Positions 42,661 through 52,494 of a stretch of DNA of 61,361 nucleotides are shown piece after piece (the first letter of the stretch is position 1; the number at the start of each line of letters is the position of its first letter). The DNA is from Clostridia bacterium (GTDB taxonomy: Bacteria > Bacillota > Clostridia > Oscillospirales > CAG-272): NCBI GenBank assembly GCA_017453305.1, contig JAFTKJ010000031.1, positions 1 to 61,361 on the forward strand, in the 5' to 3' direction. The notes under the pieces were generated by a model. That model saw only the letters and a program-made list of their open reading frames with translations. It did not search any database and was not told the origin of the DNA. A program made the position numbers and the translations under genes.

Positions 42661-43149
42661 ATGGGAGTCATTACTGAAATCATCAAAAGCATCATTACGG
42701 GTAACAACATCGCTATTCTTGCAGCGGCACTGGCAGTCGTCCTGCCCGGCTTTGGATCTGCCAGAGCGGTCAACATGGTTGCAAGAGCAACCGCGGGGCT
42801 GATCTGCGAGGAGCCCAACAAGTACGGTAAATCCATGCTTCTGCAGGCTCTGCCTATGACGCAGGGTATTTACGGAATGGTCATCGCGTTTTTGATCATG
42901 GTGTTCAGCGGTATCATGGGCGGAACGGCGGATCTGTCGGTTTCCGAGGGCGCTTACTATTTGTTTGCGGCAATGCCCATCGCGTTTGGCGGCTGGTATT
43001 CTGCACTCAAGCAGGGTGAGGTTGCGGCTGCAGGCGTATCCGTGCTTGCAAAGCGCCCCGAGGCAGTTGGTAAGGCTGTTATTTCCGCATCCTTCGTTGA
43101 GCTTTACGCAATTCTTGCGCTCCTCATTTCCATTCTGCTGGTTCTGTAA
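42661..43149 (+). CDS. ntpK: V-type ATPase proteolipid subunit K, sodium-type
   Basis: A 162-residue double-hairpin c-subunit with four transmembrane segments. Residues that ligate Na+ in Enterococcus hirae NtpK are present: Leu, Thr and Gln in LPMTQGIYG, Gln in KQGEVAAAG and the key Glu in FVELYAIL. This pattern predicts sodium rather than proton translocation. The first hairpin lacks its own carboxylate, as in NtpK. The sequence is intact. Confidence 0.95.
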   Translation: MGVITEIIKSIITGNNIAILAAALAVVLPGFGSARAVNMVARATAGLICEEPNKYGKSMLLQALPMTQGIYGMVIAFLIMVFSGIMGGTADLSVSEGAYYLFAAMPIAFGGWYSALKQGEVAAAGVSVLAKRPEAVGKAVISASFVELYAILALLISILLVL

Positions 43150-43193
43150 TCAACGGTAAGATTACCGCGAATACAGAAAGGAGTTAGCCCGAA

Positions 43194-43877
43194 ATGGCAA
43201 TGAACGGACTTGAAAAAATCACGGATAAGATCCTTTCCGAGGCACAGGCAACGGCAGACCGTATCCTCGAGGACGCGCAAGCGGAATGCGAGCGCATCAA
43301 TGCCGAGTACGCCGCACGTGCCGAGGGCATCCGTGAATCGATTTCCGCGGAAGCGGAAAAGGGAGGTATGGAGTACGTCTCCCGTGTCAAATTCTCGGCG
43401 GCCACCGCAAAGCGCAACCTCTTGCTGCAAACCAAGAGTGAGCTGATTGACGGTGTGTTTGACGGTGCGCTGGAGGGAACCCGTGCGCTTGAGCTTGAAA
43501 AGTACAACGAACTGCTCATCGGTCTGCTTTCCGCGGCGCTGATGGAGCAATTGGAGGCAGAGGACCTCAGCCGCAAGCTGTACGGTGAGGAGGATGCCAT
43601 GTCTCCCGAAAAATACGAGGTGCTTTTGAACCAGCGCGACCGCGACCGTTGCGGTAAGGCGGTGGTAGAGGGCACCAAGAAGCATTTGGCGGGCAAGGTT
43701 TCTGCCTCCCGTCTGGAGCTTTTGACCCTTTCCGACCAGGTTGTGGCGATTGACGGCGGTCTCATTTTGCGCTACGGAAGCGTGGAGTCCAACTGCTCGC
43801 TCTCCCTGTTGTTCGCACAGCTGCGCGAAAGCCTTGAAGCCGAGGTCGCACGTACGCTGTTCGACGTCAAGGCATAA
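43194..43877 (+). CDS. ntpE: V-type ATPase subunit E
   Basis: A 227-residue peripheral stalk subunit. The N-terminal ~90 residues are a long helix rich in Ala, Glu and Lys, and the C-terminal part is the alpha/beta head that binds the A3B3 core. It should pair with the G/H subunit encoded at 40279. ATG 43194 follows AAAGGAG. Size fits bacterial NtpE (about 200-230). Confidence 0.92.
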   Translation: MAMNGLEKITDKILSEAQATADRILEDAQAECERINAEYAARAEGIRESISAEAEKGGMEYVSRVKFSAATAKRNLLLQTKSELIDGVFDGALEGTRALELEKYNELLIGLLSAALMEQLEAEDLSRKLYGEEDAMSPEKYEVLLNQRDRDRCGKAVVEGTKKHLAGKVSASRLELLTLSDQVVAIDGGLILRYGSVESNCSLSLLFAQLRESLEAEVARTLFDVKA

Positions 43878-43897
43878 GGCAAAGGAGTGCGTGAATC

Positions 43898-44893
43898 ATG
43901 GCTGACTATTTATTTGGCAGTGCCAATATACGCACGCTGGAGCACGCAATCATCGGGCGTGACCGCATCGAACGGTTGCTGAATGCCAAAACCACCGACG
44001 AGGCGTACGCGCTCTTAGAGGAGTACGGCGTTTCCATCGTGAGAAGTGAGGACGGCGGAGCCGTTGCGCGTGAGGAGACTCTTTTGGGGATCCTGAAAAA
44101 GGCATATGCACGCGTGACCGAGCTGGCACCCGATTCGCCCGCGTTGCGTCTGTGGCTCTATCCATACGATTGTAATAACTTAAAGGCGGCGATCAAGGCG
44201 TTCGTCCGTGGCATCGATCCCTCTTCCATGCTGTTCGATTTTGGAACGGTATCGGCAAAGCAGATCGTCGGAATGGTCGCGGAAAAGAGCTTTCAAGCGC
44301 TCTCTCCCCGCATGCAAGCGGCGGCAGAGGAGGCGATCGACGCTTACGCAAAGACAAAAAATCCGCAAGCGATCGATCTGATCATCGACCGTGCCTGCTA
44401 TGCCGAAATGAGTGATGCGGCAAACGCTTCGGACAACGCGTTCGTGCGCAGATTGGTGCAAACGAAGATCGATCTGCTCAACGTCACCATCGCCGTGCGC
44501 GTGCTGCGCATGAGCGGAGGCGAGGGCGGAAAGCCCCTGTTTGAGGATGCGTTCCTGCCCGGTGGCACACTTCCCAAGGAGGCGCTGAGTGCTGCCTTTA
44601 CAAGCGGCGAGGCGGTTTTGTGGGAGCGCTTGCGTCATTCGCAGTATTCCGCGTTTGCAGAGGAGGTCGCAAAGAGCGACGGTAGCCTGCGCGCGCTGGA
44701 AAAAATTGCGGATAACGCATGGATGTCCCTTGTCAAGGAGGTCAGATTCGTTCCCGACGGACTCGAGGTCATCGTCGCCTTTGTGGCGGCACACGAGTAC
44801 GAGGTGAAGAATTTGCGTATCCTGCTTTCGGGCAAGGAGGCAGGCATCGATACTCAAACCATTCGCGAAAGGATTCGTGAAAGCTATGTATAA
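43898..44893 (+). CDS. ntpC: V-type ATPase subunit C
   Basis: A 331-residue helical subunit (the homologue of eukaryotic subunit d) that caps the rotor ring and connects it to the central stalk. The sequence has a characteristic start, MADYLFGSANIRTLEHAI, and repeated helical motifs. It overlaps the F gene by eight bases. Length is normal (about 330-350). Confidence 0.93.
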   Translation: MADYLFGSANIRTLEHAIIGRDRIERLLNAKTTDEAYALLEEYGVSIVRSEDGGAVAREETLLGILKKAYARVTELAPDSPALRLWLYPYDCNNLKAAIKAFVRGIDPSSMLFDFGTVSAKQIVGMVAEKSFQALSPRMQAAAEEAIDAYAKTKNPQAIDLIIDRACYAEMSDAANASDNAFVRRLVQTKIDLLNVTIAVRVLRMSGGEGGKPLFEDAFLPGGTLPKEALSAAFTSGEAVLWERLRHSQYSAFAEEVAKSDGSLRALEKIADNAWMSLVKEVRFVPDGLEVIVAFVAAHEYEVKNLRILLSGKEAGIDTQTIRERIRESYV

Positions 44894-45206
44894 GATCGGA
44901 ATTATCGGAGACCGCGATACGGTGCTCGGCTTTATGGCTCTCGGCTTTGCCGTAGAGGAGGCGTCGGGCGCTGAGGAAGCGGCAAAAAAGCTGCACAGCA
45001 TGGTAAAGAGCGGGCAGTACGCCGTTATCTTTATTACCGAAAATTACGCCGTGCAGATCGAAGAGGATATGAATCGTTACAAGGACATGCCCCTGCCGGC
45101 GGTGATCTCCATCCCCGGACAGGGAGGCTCTACGGGCTACGGCATGAACAACATCCGTTCGGCTGTGGAGCGTGCGGTGGGTGCCGACATCCTCTTTAAG
45201 GAATGA
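44886..45206 (+). CDS. ntpF: V-type ATPase subunit F
   Basis: A 106-residue central stalk subunit with the diagnostic start MYKIGIIGDRDTVLGF and a Rossmann-like alternation of strands. It fits between the D subunit and the catalytic head in the rotor. ATG 44886 is preferred over GTG 44877 because family members start MYKIG. It is 35 bases ahead of subunit A. Confidence 0.93.
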   Translation: MYKIGIIGDRDTVLGFMALGFAVEEASGAEEAAKKLHSMVKSGQYAVIFITENYAVQIEEDMNRYKDMPLPAVISIPGQGGSTGYGMNNIRSAVERAVGADILFKE

Positions 45207-45241
45207 CACCCGACTGACAAAGGAAGAAAGGTTCATCAAAC

Positions 45242-47014
45242 ATGATTGAAGGAAAAATTCTGAAGGTCTCGGGACCTCTTGTGGTTGCCGAGGGCATGAG
45301 AGAAGCAAATATGTTCGACGTGGTGCGCGTTGGCGAAAAGAGCCTGATCGGTGAGATCATCGAAATGCACGGCGACCGCGCGTCGATCCAGGTTTACGAG
45401 GAGACTGCAGGCATTGGACGCGGCGATAAGGTCGTTTCCACGGGAGCACCCCTTTCGGTAGAGCTTGGCCCCGGTCTGCTTTCCAACATTTACGACGGTA
45501 TCCAGCGCCCCTTGGAGACCATTCGTCTCAAGTACGGCTCCAACCTCCAACGCGGCATCGACGTCCCCGCACTCGACCGCTCCCGCGTATGGCACTTTGT
45601 GCCCACGGTCAAGTTTGGAGATACGGTCAACCCAGGCGACGTGTACGGCACGGTGCAGGAGAACGAGGTGATCCTGCATAAGATCATGGTGCCGCCCAAG
45701 ACCAAGGGTACCATCGTGGAGATGCGTGAGGGCGACTTTAAGGTCACCGACCGCATCGGTAAGATCAAATACGCCGACGGCACCATTGCCGACATCACCC
45801 TGATGCAAAAATGGCCCGTACGTGTGGCGCGTCCTTATCAGGAAAAGCTGCCCCCCGTTGACCCCATGATCACGGGTCAGCGTGTCATTGACGCTTTGTT
45901 CCCGATCGCAAAGGGAGGTACTGCGTGCGTTCCCGGCCCCTTCGGCTCGGGCAAAACCGTGGTACAGCATCAGCTGGCAAAGTGGAGTGACGTGGATCTG
46001 GTCGTATATATCGGTTGCGGCGAGCGCGGTAACGAAATGACCGACGTTTTGCGCGAATTCCCCGAATTGACCGACCCCAAAACGGGACGCTCACTCATGG
46101 AGCGCACCATTCTGATTGCAAACACCTCCGATATGCCGGTTGCCGCACGTGAGGCTTCGGTGTATACGGGTATTACCATTGCCGAGTATTTCCGCGATAT
46201 GGGATATTCGGTGGCTGTTATCGCAGACTCTACCTCCCGTTGGGCAGAGGCTCTGCGTGAAATGTCGGGACGTCTGGAAGAAATGCCCGGTGAGGAGGGC
46301 TATCCCGCATATCTGACCTCGCGCCTGGCACAGTTCTACGAGCGTGCAGGTAAGGTCGTGTGCCTTGGCTCCGACAAACGCGAGGGCGCACTCTCCGCCA
46401 TCGGTGCGGTATCTCCTCAGGGTGGTGATATCTCCGAGCCCGTTACGCAGGCAACTCTGCGTATCGTCAAGGTATTCTGGGGCTTGGATGCATCCCTGGC
46501 TTACCGCCGTCACTTCCCGGCAATCAACTGGCTCAATTCTTACTCTTTGTACCGTGACCGTCTTTCGGGATGGTTTGCGCAAAACGTCTCCAAATCCTGG
46601 ATGGATTACACCGCACGGTGTCTCAAGACCTTGCAGGTAGAGGCGGATCTGCAGGAGATCGTCAAATTGGTCGGTATGGACGCGCTTTCTGCCTCCGACC
46701 GTCTGACCCTGGACGTTGCACAGTCCATTCGTGAGGACTTCTTGCAGCAAAACGCATTCCTTGATATCGACTCCTATTCTCCCCTGGAGAAGCAGTGCGG
46801 AATCCTTGAGCTGATCTTTACTTATGAGGACCAAGCCAAGCGTGCCATCGAAGCGGGAGCAGACATCGAGGACGTATGCTCGTTGCCCGTGCACGAGCGC
46901 ATCGGTCGTGCCAAGACCGCTCCCAATGACAATTACACCAACGAATTTGCAGAGATCAAGACCGAGATCACCGCACAGCTGGACGCATTGATCGCCGCTG
47001 TGGAAGCTGAGTAA
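45242..47014 (+). CDS. ntpA: V-type ATPase catalytic subunit A
   Basis: A 590-residue catalytic ATPase subunit. The P-loop [13 protein letters not shown], the Walker B region and [10 protein letters not shown] are clear, and the family-specific bulge region is present between the N-terminal barrel and the P-loop. Three copies with subunit B form the A3B3 hexamer, which hydrolyses ATP to pump Na+ or works in reverse. The chain is full length. Confidence 0.97.
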   Translation: MIEGKILKVSGPLVVAEGMREANMFDVVRVGEKSLIGEIIEMHGDRASIQVYEETAGIGRGDKVVSTGAPLSVELGPGLLSNIYDGIQRPLETIRLKYGSNLQRGIDVPALDRSRVWHFVPTVKFGDTVNPGDVYGTVQENEVILHKIMVPPKTKGTIVEMREGDFKVTDRIGKIKYADGTIADITLMQKWPVRVARPYQEKLPPVDPMITGQRVIDALFPIAKGGTACVPGPFGSGKTVVQHQLAKWSDVDLVVYIGCGERGNEMTDVLREFPELTDPKTGRSLMERTILIANTSDMPVAAREASVYTGITIAEYFRDMGYSVAVIADSTSRWAEALREMSGRLEEMPGEEGYPAYLTSRLAQFYERAGKVVCLGSDKREGALSAIGAVSPQGGDISEPVTQATLRIVKVFWGLDASLAYRRHFPAINWLNSYSLYRDRLSGWFAQNVSKSWMDYTARCLKTLQVEADLQEIVKLVGMDALSASDRLTLDVAQSIREDFLQQNAFLDIDSYSPLEKQCGILELIFTYEDQAKRAIEAGADIEDVCSLPVHERIGRAKTAPNDNYTNEFAEIKTEITAQLDALIAAVEAE

Positions 47015-47028
47015 AGGAGGGAATGACA

Positions 47029-48408
47029 ATGATCAGAGAATACAGAACCATTGAAGAAGTTGCAGGCCCTCTGATGCTGGTCAAGCAGGTGGACGGTGTC
47101 AAGTACGACGAGCTGGGCGAAATTGAGCTGCCCAACGGCGAGGTTCGCCGTTGCCGCGTGCTGGAGGTCAACGGACGCAACGTGCTGGTGCAGCTGTTCG
47201 AGTCTGCCGCAGGCATCAACCTTGCAAACAGCAAGGTGCGCTTTACGGGGCACGGCGTGGAGCTGCCCGTATCTCCCAACATGCTCGGACGCGTGTTTAA
47301 CGGTATGGGCGAAGCCATCGACGGCGGCGCACGCCTCATTTCCGAAAAGACCATGGATATCAACGGCACGCCCATCAATCCCGCGGCGCGCTACTATCCC
47401 TCCGAGTTCATTCAAACCGGTGTTTCTACCATCGATGGACTTAACACCCTCGTCCGCGGACAAAAGCTGCCTATTTTTTCCGGCTCGGGTCTGCCGCACG
47501 CAAACCTCGCGGCACAGATCGCGCGTCAGGCAAAGGTAAGAAATAAGGACGATAAATTCGCAGTCGTGTTTGCGGCTGTGGGTATCACCTTCGAGGAAGC
47601 GGACTTCTTCATTTCCGACTTTAAGCGTACGGGAGCCATCGACCGCACCGTGCTCTTTATCAACCTGGCGTCGGACGCCGCAATCGAGCGTATCTCTACG
47701 CCTCGTATGGCGCTTACCGCCGCCGAGTACCTGGCATTTGAGTGCGACATGCACGTGCTGGTCATCATCACCGATATCACCAACTACGCCGAGGCTTTGC
47801 GTGAGGTTTCCGCCGCACGTAAGGAGGTCCCGGGTCGCCGCGGATACCCCGGCTATCTTTACACCGACCTTGCAACCATGTACGAGCGCGCGGGCAGAAA
47901 GATGGGTTCGGAGGGCTCTATCACCATGATCCCGATCCTGACCATGCCCGAGGACGATAAGACCCACCCCATCCCCGACCTGACGGGATATATCACCGAG
48001 GGACAGATCATCCTCTCTCGCGAGATGTACCGCAAGGGCTATATGCCTCCCGTTGACGTTTTGCCCTCGCTTTCCCGTTTGAAGGATAAGGGAATCGGAG
48101 AAGGGAAGACGCGTGAGGATCACGCATCCACCATGAACCAGCTCTTTGCCGCTTATGCACGCGGAAAAGAGGCAAAGGAATTGATGGTGGTTTTGGGTGA
48201 GGCGGCGCTCTCTCCCATCGACCGCTTGTACGCACAGTTCGCCGATGAATTCGAGGCGCGCTATATCAACCAGGGCTTTGACGAAAACCGCTCGATCGAA
48301 GAGACGTTGGATCTCGGCTGGGAGCTGCTTTCCATTCTTCCCAAGAGTGAAATGAAGCGTATCAAGCCCGAAATGATCGAAAAATACTGGCCGAAGGACG
48401 CGAAGTAA
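47029..48408 (+). CDS. ntpB: V-type ATPase regulatory subunit B
   Basis: A 459-residue non-catalytic subunit without a P-loop glycine-rich signature, typical of subunit B ([19 protein letters not shown] is diagnostic). It alternates with A in the head. ATG 47029 is preferred because GGAGG lies eight bases upstream; an in-frame ATG at 47023 has only two bases of spacing. It starts shortly after subunit A. Confidence 0.96.
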   Translation: MIREYRTIEEVAGPLMLVKQVDGVKYDELGEIELPNGEVRRCRVLEVNGRNVLVQLFESAAGINLANSKVRFTGHGVELPVSPNMLGRVFNGMGEAIDGGARLISEKTMDINGTPINPAARYYPSEFIQTGVSTIDGLNTLVRGQKLPIFSGSGLPHANLAAQIARQAKVRNKDDKFAVVFAAVGITFEEADFFISDFKRTGAIDRTVLFINLASDAAIERISTPRMALTAAEYLAFECDMHVLVIITDITNYAEALREVSAARKEVPGRRGYPGYLYTDLATMYERAGRKMGSEGSITMIPILTMPEDDKTHPIPDLTGYITEGQIILSREMYRKGYMPPVDVLPSLSRLKDKGIGEGKTREDHASTMNQLFAAYARGKEAKELMVVLGEAALSPIDRLYAQFADEFEARYINQGFDENRSIEETLDLGWELLSILPKSEMKRIKPEMIEKYWPKDAK

Positions 48409-48451
48409 TGCAGTTTACAAAACGCTTTGGAAGGAGAGGTGATATGCGGAT

Positions 48452-49126
48452 ATGGCTGAATTGAGAGTCAACCCCACGCGTATGGAAATGAAGCGCATTC
48501 AAACGCGCTACCAGACCGCACGCAAGGGACACAAGCTCCTCAAGGATAAGCGCGACGAGCTGATGAAGCAGTTTTTGGACGTGGTGCGCGAGGACAAGCT
48601 CTTGCGCGAGCGTGTGGAAGCGGCTTTGAACGACGTCTACCGTTCCTTTACGGTCGCAAGCGCGGTCAGCAGCCCAAAAATGCTGGAGGAAGCCATGATC
48701 TGCCCCAAAAAAGAGGGCGAGCTCGTGGTGGATTACAAGAACATCATGAGCGTTACGGTGCCTGTTTTTCAGCTTCGCGTGCACGCCGAGGGCGGAAGCG
48801 ACAGCTACAACTACGGCCTTGCCTTTACCTCGGGCGAGTTGGATTCCTCGTTGCGCGAATTGAGCGGCATTATGGAGGATCTGATGCGCATGGCAGAGCT
48901 TGAAAAAACGGCACAGCTCCTCGCCGAGGAGATTGAGCATACCCGTCGCCGTGTCAATGCGCTGGAGTATATCCTTATGCCGCAGTACCTGGAGACCATC
49001 AAGTCCATCAAAATGAAGCTGGACGAAAACGAGCGCGGCAATACCACGCGCCTGATGAAGGTCAAGGACATGATGCTGCAGGCACAGCTGACACAAAAGC
49101 ATACCGAGGACGAAGAGGATGAATAG
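48452..49126 (+). CDS. ntpD: V-type ATPase subunit D
   Basis: A 224-residue central shaft subunit, mostly long helix, with the diagnostic start LRVNPTRMEMKRIQTRYQTA and the C-terminal NALEYILMPQYLETIKSIKM. It rotates inside A3B3. It is the last gene of the operon, followed at once by a large terminator that overlaps its stop codon. The operon contains every subunit needed for a working enzyme. Confidence 0.95.
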   Translation: MAELRVNPTRMEMKRIQTRYQTARKGHKLLKDKRDELMKQFLDVVREDKLLRERVEAALNDVYRSFTVASAVSSPKMLEEAMICPKKEGELVVDYKNIMSVTVPVFQLRVHAEGGSDSYNYGLAFTSGELDSSLRELSGIMEDLMRMAELEKTAQLLAEEIEHTRRRVNALEYILMPQYLETIKSIKMKLDENERGNTTRLMKVKDMMLQAQLTQKHTEDEEDE

Positions 49127-49172
49127 TTTTTATGGGGAGACCTTTTTTAGGAAAGGTCTCCCCATAAAAACT
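49125..49172 (+). terminator. Terminator of the V-ATPase operon
   Basis: A 21-bp perfect stem (49125-49145 with 49152-49172) with loop TTTAGG overlaps the subunit D stop codon. A GGGGAGACC core resembles hairpin arms elsewhere in the window. Confidence 0.82.
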
Positions 49173-49251
49173 ACAGAGGCTTCCGCGCACTCTACCGCGC
49201 AAGCTTTTGAAAACTTTGACAAAATTTTTGTCAAATTGAATGGCTTTTCGC

Positions 49252-49280
49252 TTGACATTTGGACACAAATATGTTACCAT
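49252..49280 (+). promoter_or_regulatory. Promoter of the GH78-like gene
   Basis: TTGACA (49252-49257), a 17-base spacer and TACCAT (49275-49280) precede the GH78-like start by 26 bases. Confidence 0.68.
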
Positions 49281-49306
49281 TGAAACAGATTGAAACGGAG
49301 GCTTGA

Positions 49307-51415
49307 ATGATGCAGCAAGAAATCTTTTTTCAAAAAGCGGTTCCTGTTTGGGAAAAGGGAAAAACGTGTGCGATGAATCAAATGATCGCGCTTGAGGCGG
49401 TGGTAGAGTCAACCGAGGCACTGACCTTGCGCATTGCGGGACACACGGGATACCGCGTGTTTGTCAACGGTGAGCTGCTCCATTTGGGACCTGCGCGCGC
49501 AGGGCAAGGTTGGTATCGTGTCGAGGAGCTGCCCATTCTAAAAAAGGGTGAGGTCACCGTTACCGTCGTTGCCACGGGCTATTATTGCCGCAGCTTTTAT
49601 TGGGTGCGCGAGCCATCCTTTGTGTGCGCGGAGCTGATCGCGGGCGGTAAGGTCCTTGCCCATACGGGCGACGACCGCTGGCACGCCTTTGCATGCCCCG
49701 ATCATTTGCAAAAGGTGCATCGCTACTCCTACCAGCGCACGTTTTGTGAGGTCTACGATCTGCGCACGTATCCACGTAAGGCGCGTATTCCCATCGAATT
49801 GGAGCAAACCGAGCCAAAGCACTTTATCGCACGAGAGATTCCCATCTCGGCGCCGGGTCGCATCGATTGCCGTGCCGTGATCGAAAAAGGTCGCGTGACC
49901 GACTGTGAGAGGGGGGCATATTGGAACGTGCGCTTTTCGGAGCCCGGCGAAAACGTGGACGGCTTTTATCAATCGGAGCTTGACTTTTTCTCCCTTCGCG
50001 CGGCAGAAAAAATGGATCTGAGTGCTACAGATCCCGATCTGCAGGCGCAATTTCCGCAATTGCTGGATGCCGACACCTACCTCACCGTTGCCATGGAGGG
50101 CAATCGCACGGGCTTGATCGAGCTGGACGTAGACTGCCACTCCGATGCCGATCTGTATCTGACCTTTGACGAGATTCTTTCGGATGGAACGATCAATTTT
50201 ACGCGCCTTGGCTGTGCAAACGTGGTCACTTACCGCCTCTCAGGAGGAAAGCACTATCACCTGATCACCGCCGAGCCGTACACGCTGGGGTATCTCAACG
50301 TGATTTCTCGTGGCGGTGCGATCCGCGTCAACGACCTTTCCATGCGCTACGTTGGCTTTGACAAGCGCGCGATCGTCAAAAAGCTGAACGTCAAAAAAGC
50401 CGACGCGACCATCGCGCGCATCTATCACGCCGCACTGGAAAGCTTTTGTCAAAACACCTACGACGTCTACATGGACTGTCCCTCCCGTGAGCGTGCAGGC
50501 TGGCTCTGCGACAGCTTTTTTACCTCTCGCGTCGAGCATCTGATGACGGGGAAGAGTGCCGTGGAGCGCAATTTTCTTTCCAACTACGCCATGGTCGATC
50601 ACTTTGAAGGTCTTCCGGACGGAATGCTTCCCATGTGTTATCCGTCCGATACGCTCAACAGTGAGTTTATTCCAAACTGGGCGATGTGGTTTGCTTTGGA
50701 GCTTGCGGAGTATTACGAGCGTACGGGCGACCGCTCTCTTGTGGAGGAGCTCCGCCAAAAGCTTTACGCGCTGCTGGGCTATTTCCGCCATTTTGAAAAT
50801 ACCGACGGGCTGTTGCAAAGCCTTGACGGGTGGATCTTTGTGGAGTGGTCGCACTGCAACAAGCTGGTGCAGGACGTTAACTATCCCACAAACATGCTCT
50901 ATTATCGCTTTAAGCGCGCGCTTGCCTCGCTGTACGGGGATGCCGACCTGGAGCGCGAGTCGGCGGCATTGCGCGCCTGCATTCGCAAACAAAGTCGCAC
51001 GGGGCTCTTCTTCTGCGACAACGCCGTCCTTGATGCAAACGGTACTCTGCAGCTTTCGGGTGAGGTGACCGAGACCTGCCAATACTACGCCTTTTATATG
51101 GGGGTGGCGTCCGTCGAGGAGGACGCGGAGCTTTGGCAAACGATGGTGGAGGAGTTTGGACCCGACCGTCGGGAGAACAACCGTCACCCCTGTGTGCATT
51201 TTTCCAATGCTTTTATTGGAAATTACATGCGCTTGGATCTGCTTGCTAACGCAGGATACCTTGAAAAGTTGGAAGAAAATATCCGCGGCTATTTTGATTA
51301 CATGGCACGTCAAACCGGCACCCTTTGGGAGAACGTGAGCAACAACGCCAGCTGTAACCACGGCTTCGCCTCTCACGTCCTCGTTTGGCTCCACCGCTTG
51401 GGATATCTTGAATAA
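49307..51415 (+). CDS. GH78-like alpha-L-rhamnosidase family protein
   Basis: A 702-residue cytoplasmic protein with N-terminal beta-sandwich domains and an (alpha/alpha)6 barrel. DCPSRERAGWLCDS at about residue 390 is the hallmark of GH78, with catalytic acidic residues in this and following strands (FVEWSHCNK, FIPNWAMWF). Relatives cleave L-rhamnose from pectin or flavonoid glycosides. There is no signal peptide, so substrates are imported. The divergence from typical rhamnosidases leaves specificity open. ATG 49307 follows GGAGG by five bases; ATG 49310 is also possible. Confidence 0.85.
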   Translation: MMQQEIFFQKAVPVWEKGKTCAMNQMIALEAVVESTEALTLRIAGHTGYRVFVNGELLHLGPARAGQGWYRVEELPILKKGEVTVTVVATGYYCRSFYWVREPSFVCAELIAGGKVLAHTGDDRWHAFACPDHLQKVHRYSYQRTFCEVYDLRTYPRKARIPIELEQTEPKHFIAREIPISAPGRIDCRAVIEKGRVTDCERGAYWNVRFSEPGENVDGFYQSELDFFSLRAAEKMDLSATDPDLQAQFPQLLDADTYLTVAMEGNRTGLIELDVDCHSDADLYLTFDEILSDGTINFTRLGCANVVTYRLSGGKHYHLITAEPYTLGYLNVISRGGAIRVNDLSMRYVGFDKRAIVKKLNVKKADATIARIYHAALESFCQNTYDVYMDCPSRERAGWLCDSFFTSRVEHLMTGKSAVERNFLSNYAMVDHFEGLPDGMLPMCYPSDTLNSEFIPNWAMWFALELAEYYERTGDRSLVEELRQKLYALLGYFRHFENTDGLLQSLDGWIFVEWSHCNKLVQDVNYPTNMLYYRFKRALASLYGDADLERESAALRACIRKQSRTGLFFCDNAVLDANGTLQLSGEVTETCQYYAFYMGVASVEEDAELWQTMVEEFGPDRRENNRHPCVHFSNAFIGNYMRLDLLANAGYLEKLEENIRGYFDYMARQTGTLWENVSNNASCNHGFASHVLVWLHRLGYLE

Positions 51416-51430
51416 TTTTAAATAATTTTG

Positions 51431-51480
51431 TTGGCGGGCTGTCTCAAATGCAAAATTTGAGGCAGCCCGCCAAGGTTTTT
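51431..51480. terminator. Bidirectional terminator after the GH78-like gene
   Basis: A 19-pair stem (51431-51449 with 51455-51473, one G-U) is followed by GGTTTTT. The arms CTGTCTCAAAT/ATTTGAGGCAG match the terminator at 67-96 apart from a few bases. It separates convergent genes. Confidence 0.88.
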
Positions 51481-51484
51481 AACG

Positions 51485-52303
51485 TTAAGGATTTTTCGAC
51501 GCGAGGAATTGTCCCGGCGTCATGTTATAAATGCGTTTGAAGGCGCGGATGAGTCCGCAGGTGTCACCAAATCCGCTTGCCTCGGCACTCTCCTGCGAGG
51601 TCTTTCCTGCGCGGAGCATACGCACGGCGTGCTTTAAGCGACAGCGCGTGATGTAGTCGTTCAGTGTATTTCCCGTGTACTTTTTAAAGGCGGTCATCAG
51701 CGTCGTTCTGCCAATGCCAAGCTTCCAGGCAAGGTCCGAAGCCAGGATCTTTTCGGTATAATGCTGGCTGATATAGGAGAGCGCGCCGGTTACGTAAGGG
51801 GGAATATCGGAGGGAGGCGCGTTTTCGTTGGCGTCGCAATCCGAAATCAAGGAGAGCAGGTACATCAGCATCAACCGCTGGCGCAGGGGCTTGGTCTCCT
51901 TTTGCATCTGTTCCATCAGGGAGCGGAAGCTGTCGCATTGCTCGGGGGAGAGGATCAGGATCTTTCCATTTTTGCCAAACACCGAGATCAAGTCCTTCCA
52001 TTCGGGAACGTAGTCGGTGATAAAGTCGTTTGCAAACAGCACGTTGAGGCGGCGGTAGAGGACGTCGGGCTCGCAGGTGATAAAGTGCGGCGTGTTCGGT
52101 CGCGTGAGCACCAGGCGGCACTCGGTACCGTACTGCGCTCGGTCAGAGAGCAGGACCTTGATCTTGCCCGAGAGGATCAGGCTGATCTCGTAATACTCGT
52201 GCATGTGAAAGTCCGTCATGTTCGGCCTGTAGCCCTCGTAGTACTCAACGTGGAAGTTGTGCCACGTTCGGCGGTAGAGCAAATTGTCAAGCTTGGTAGC
52301 CAC
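51485..52303 (-). CDS. AraC family transcriptional regulator
   Basis: A 272-residue AraC regulator. An N-terminal cupin sensory domain (FHMEHYYEIS-like; here HMHEYYEISLILSGKIKVLL) is followed by two helix-turn-helix motifs (ILASDLAWKLGIGRTTLMTA; SQESAEASGFGDTCGLIRAF). It lies divergent from the beta-glucuronidase/uronate operon, so control of uronate use is the likely job. ATG 52303 is preceded by a GGAGG-like site. Its own promoter is present. Confidence 0.9.
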   Translation of the reverse strand: MATKLDNLLYRRTWHNFHVEYYEGYRPNMTDFHMHEYYEISLILSGKIKVLLSDRAQYGTECRLVLTRPNTPHFITCEPDVLYRRLNVLFANDFITDYVPEWKDLISVFGKNGKILILSPEQCDSFRSLMEQMQKETKPLRQRLMLMYLLSLISDCDANENAPPSDIPPYVTGALSYISQHYTEKILASDLAWKLGIGRTTLMTAFKKYTGNTLNDYITRCRLKHAVRMLRAGKTSQESAEASGFGDTCGLIRAFKRIYNMTPGQFLASKNP

Positions 52304-52330
52304 GCTCGGTCCTCCTTTCCGTTTTTTTAT

Positions 52331-52359
52331 ATTCTACCACACGATTGAATGTTTTTCAA
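52331..52359 (-). promoter_or_regulatory. Promoter of the AraC regulator (uronate region)
   Basis: On the minus strand TTGAAA (52354-52359), a 17-base spacer and TAGAAT (52331-52336) lie 28 bases before the AraC start. Confidence 0.7.
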
Positions 52360-52431
52360 GGTTTTTTTGAAAAAAAGATGTTATTTTATGCGAAATTTGA
52401 ACGATATGCAAATCTGCTGTACGATAGTATA

Positions 52432-52460
52432 TTGCATTTTCAAGGATTTTGGTTTATAAT
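52432..52460 (+). promoter_or_regulatory. Promoter of the glucuronide/uronate operon
   Basis: TTGCAT (52432-52437), a 17-base spacer and TATAAT (52455-52460) lie 34 bases before the beta-glucuronidase start. The AT-rich sequence between the divergent promoters is where a regulator could bind. Confidence 0.72.
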
Positions 52461-52494
52461 TAATCTGTAGAATTGTGTAATGCGGAGGTTTTTT

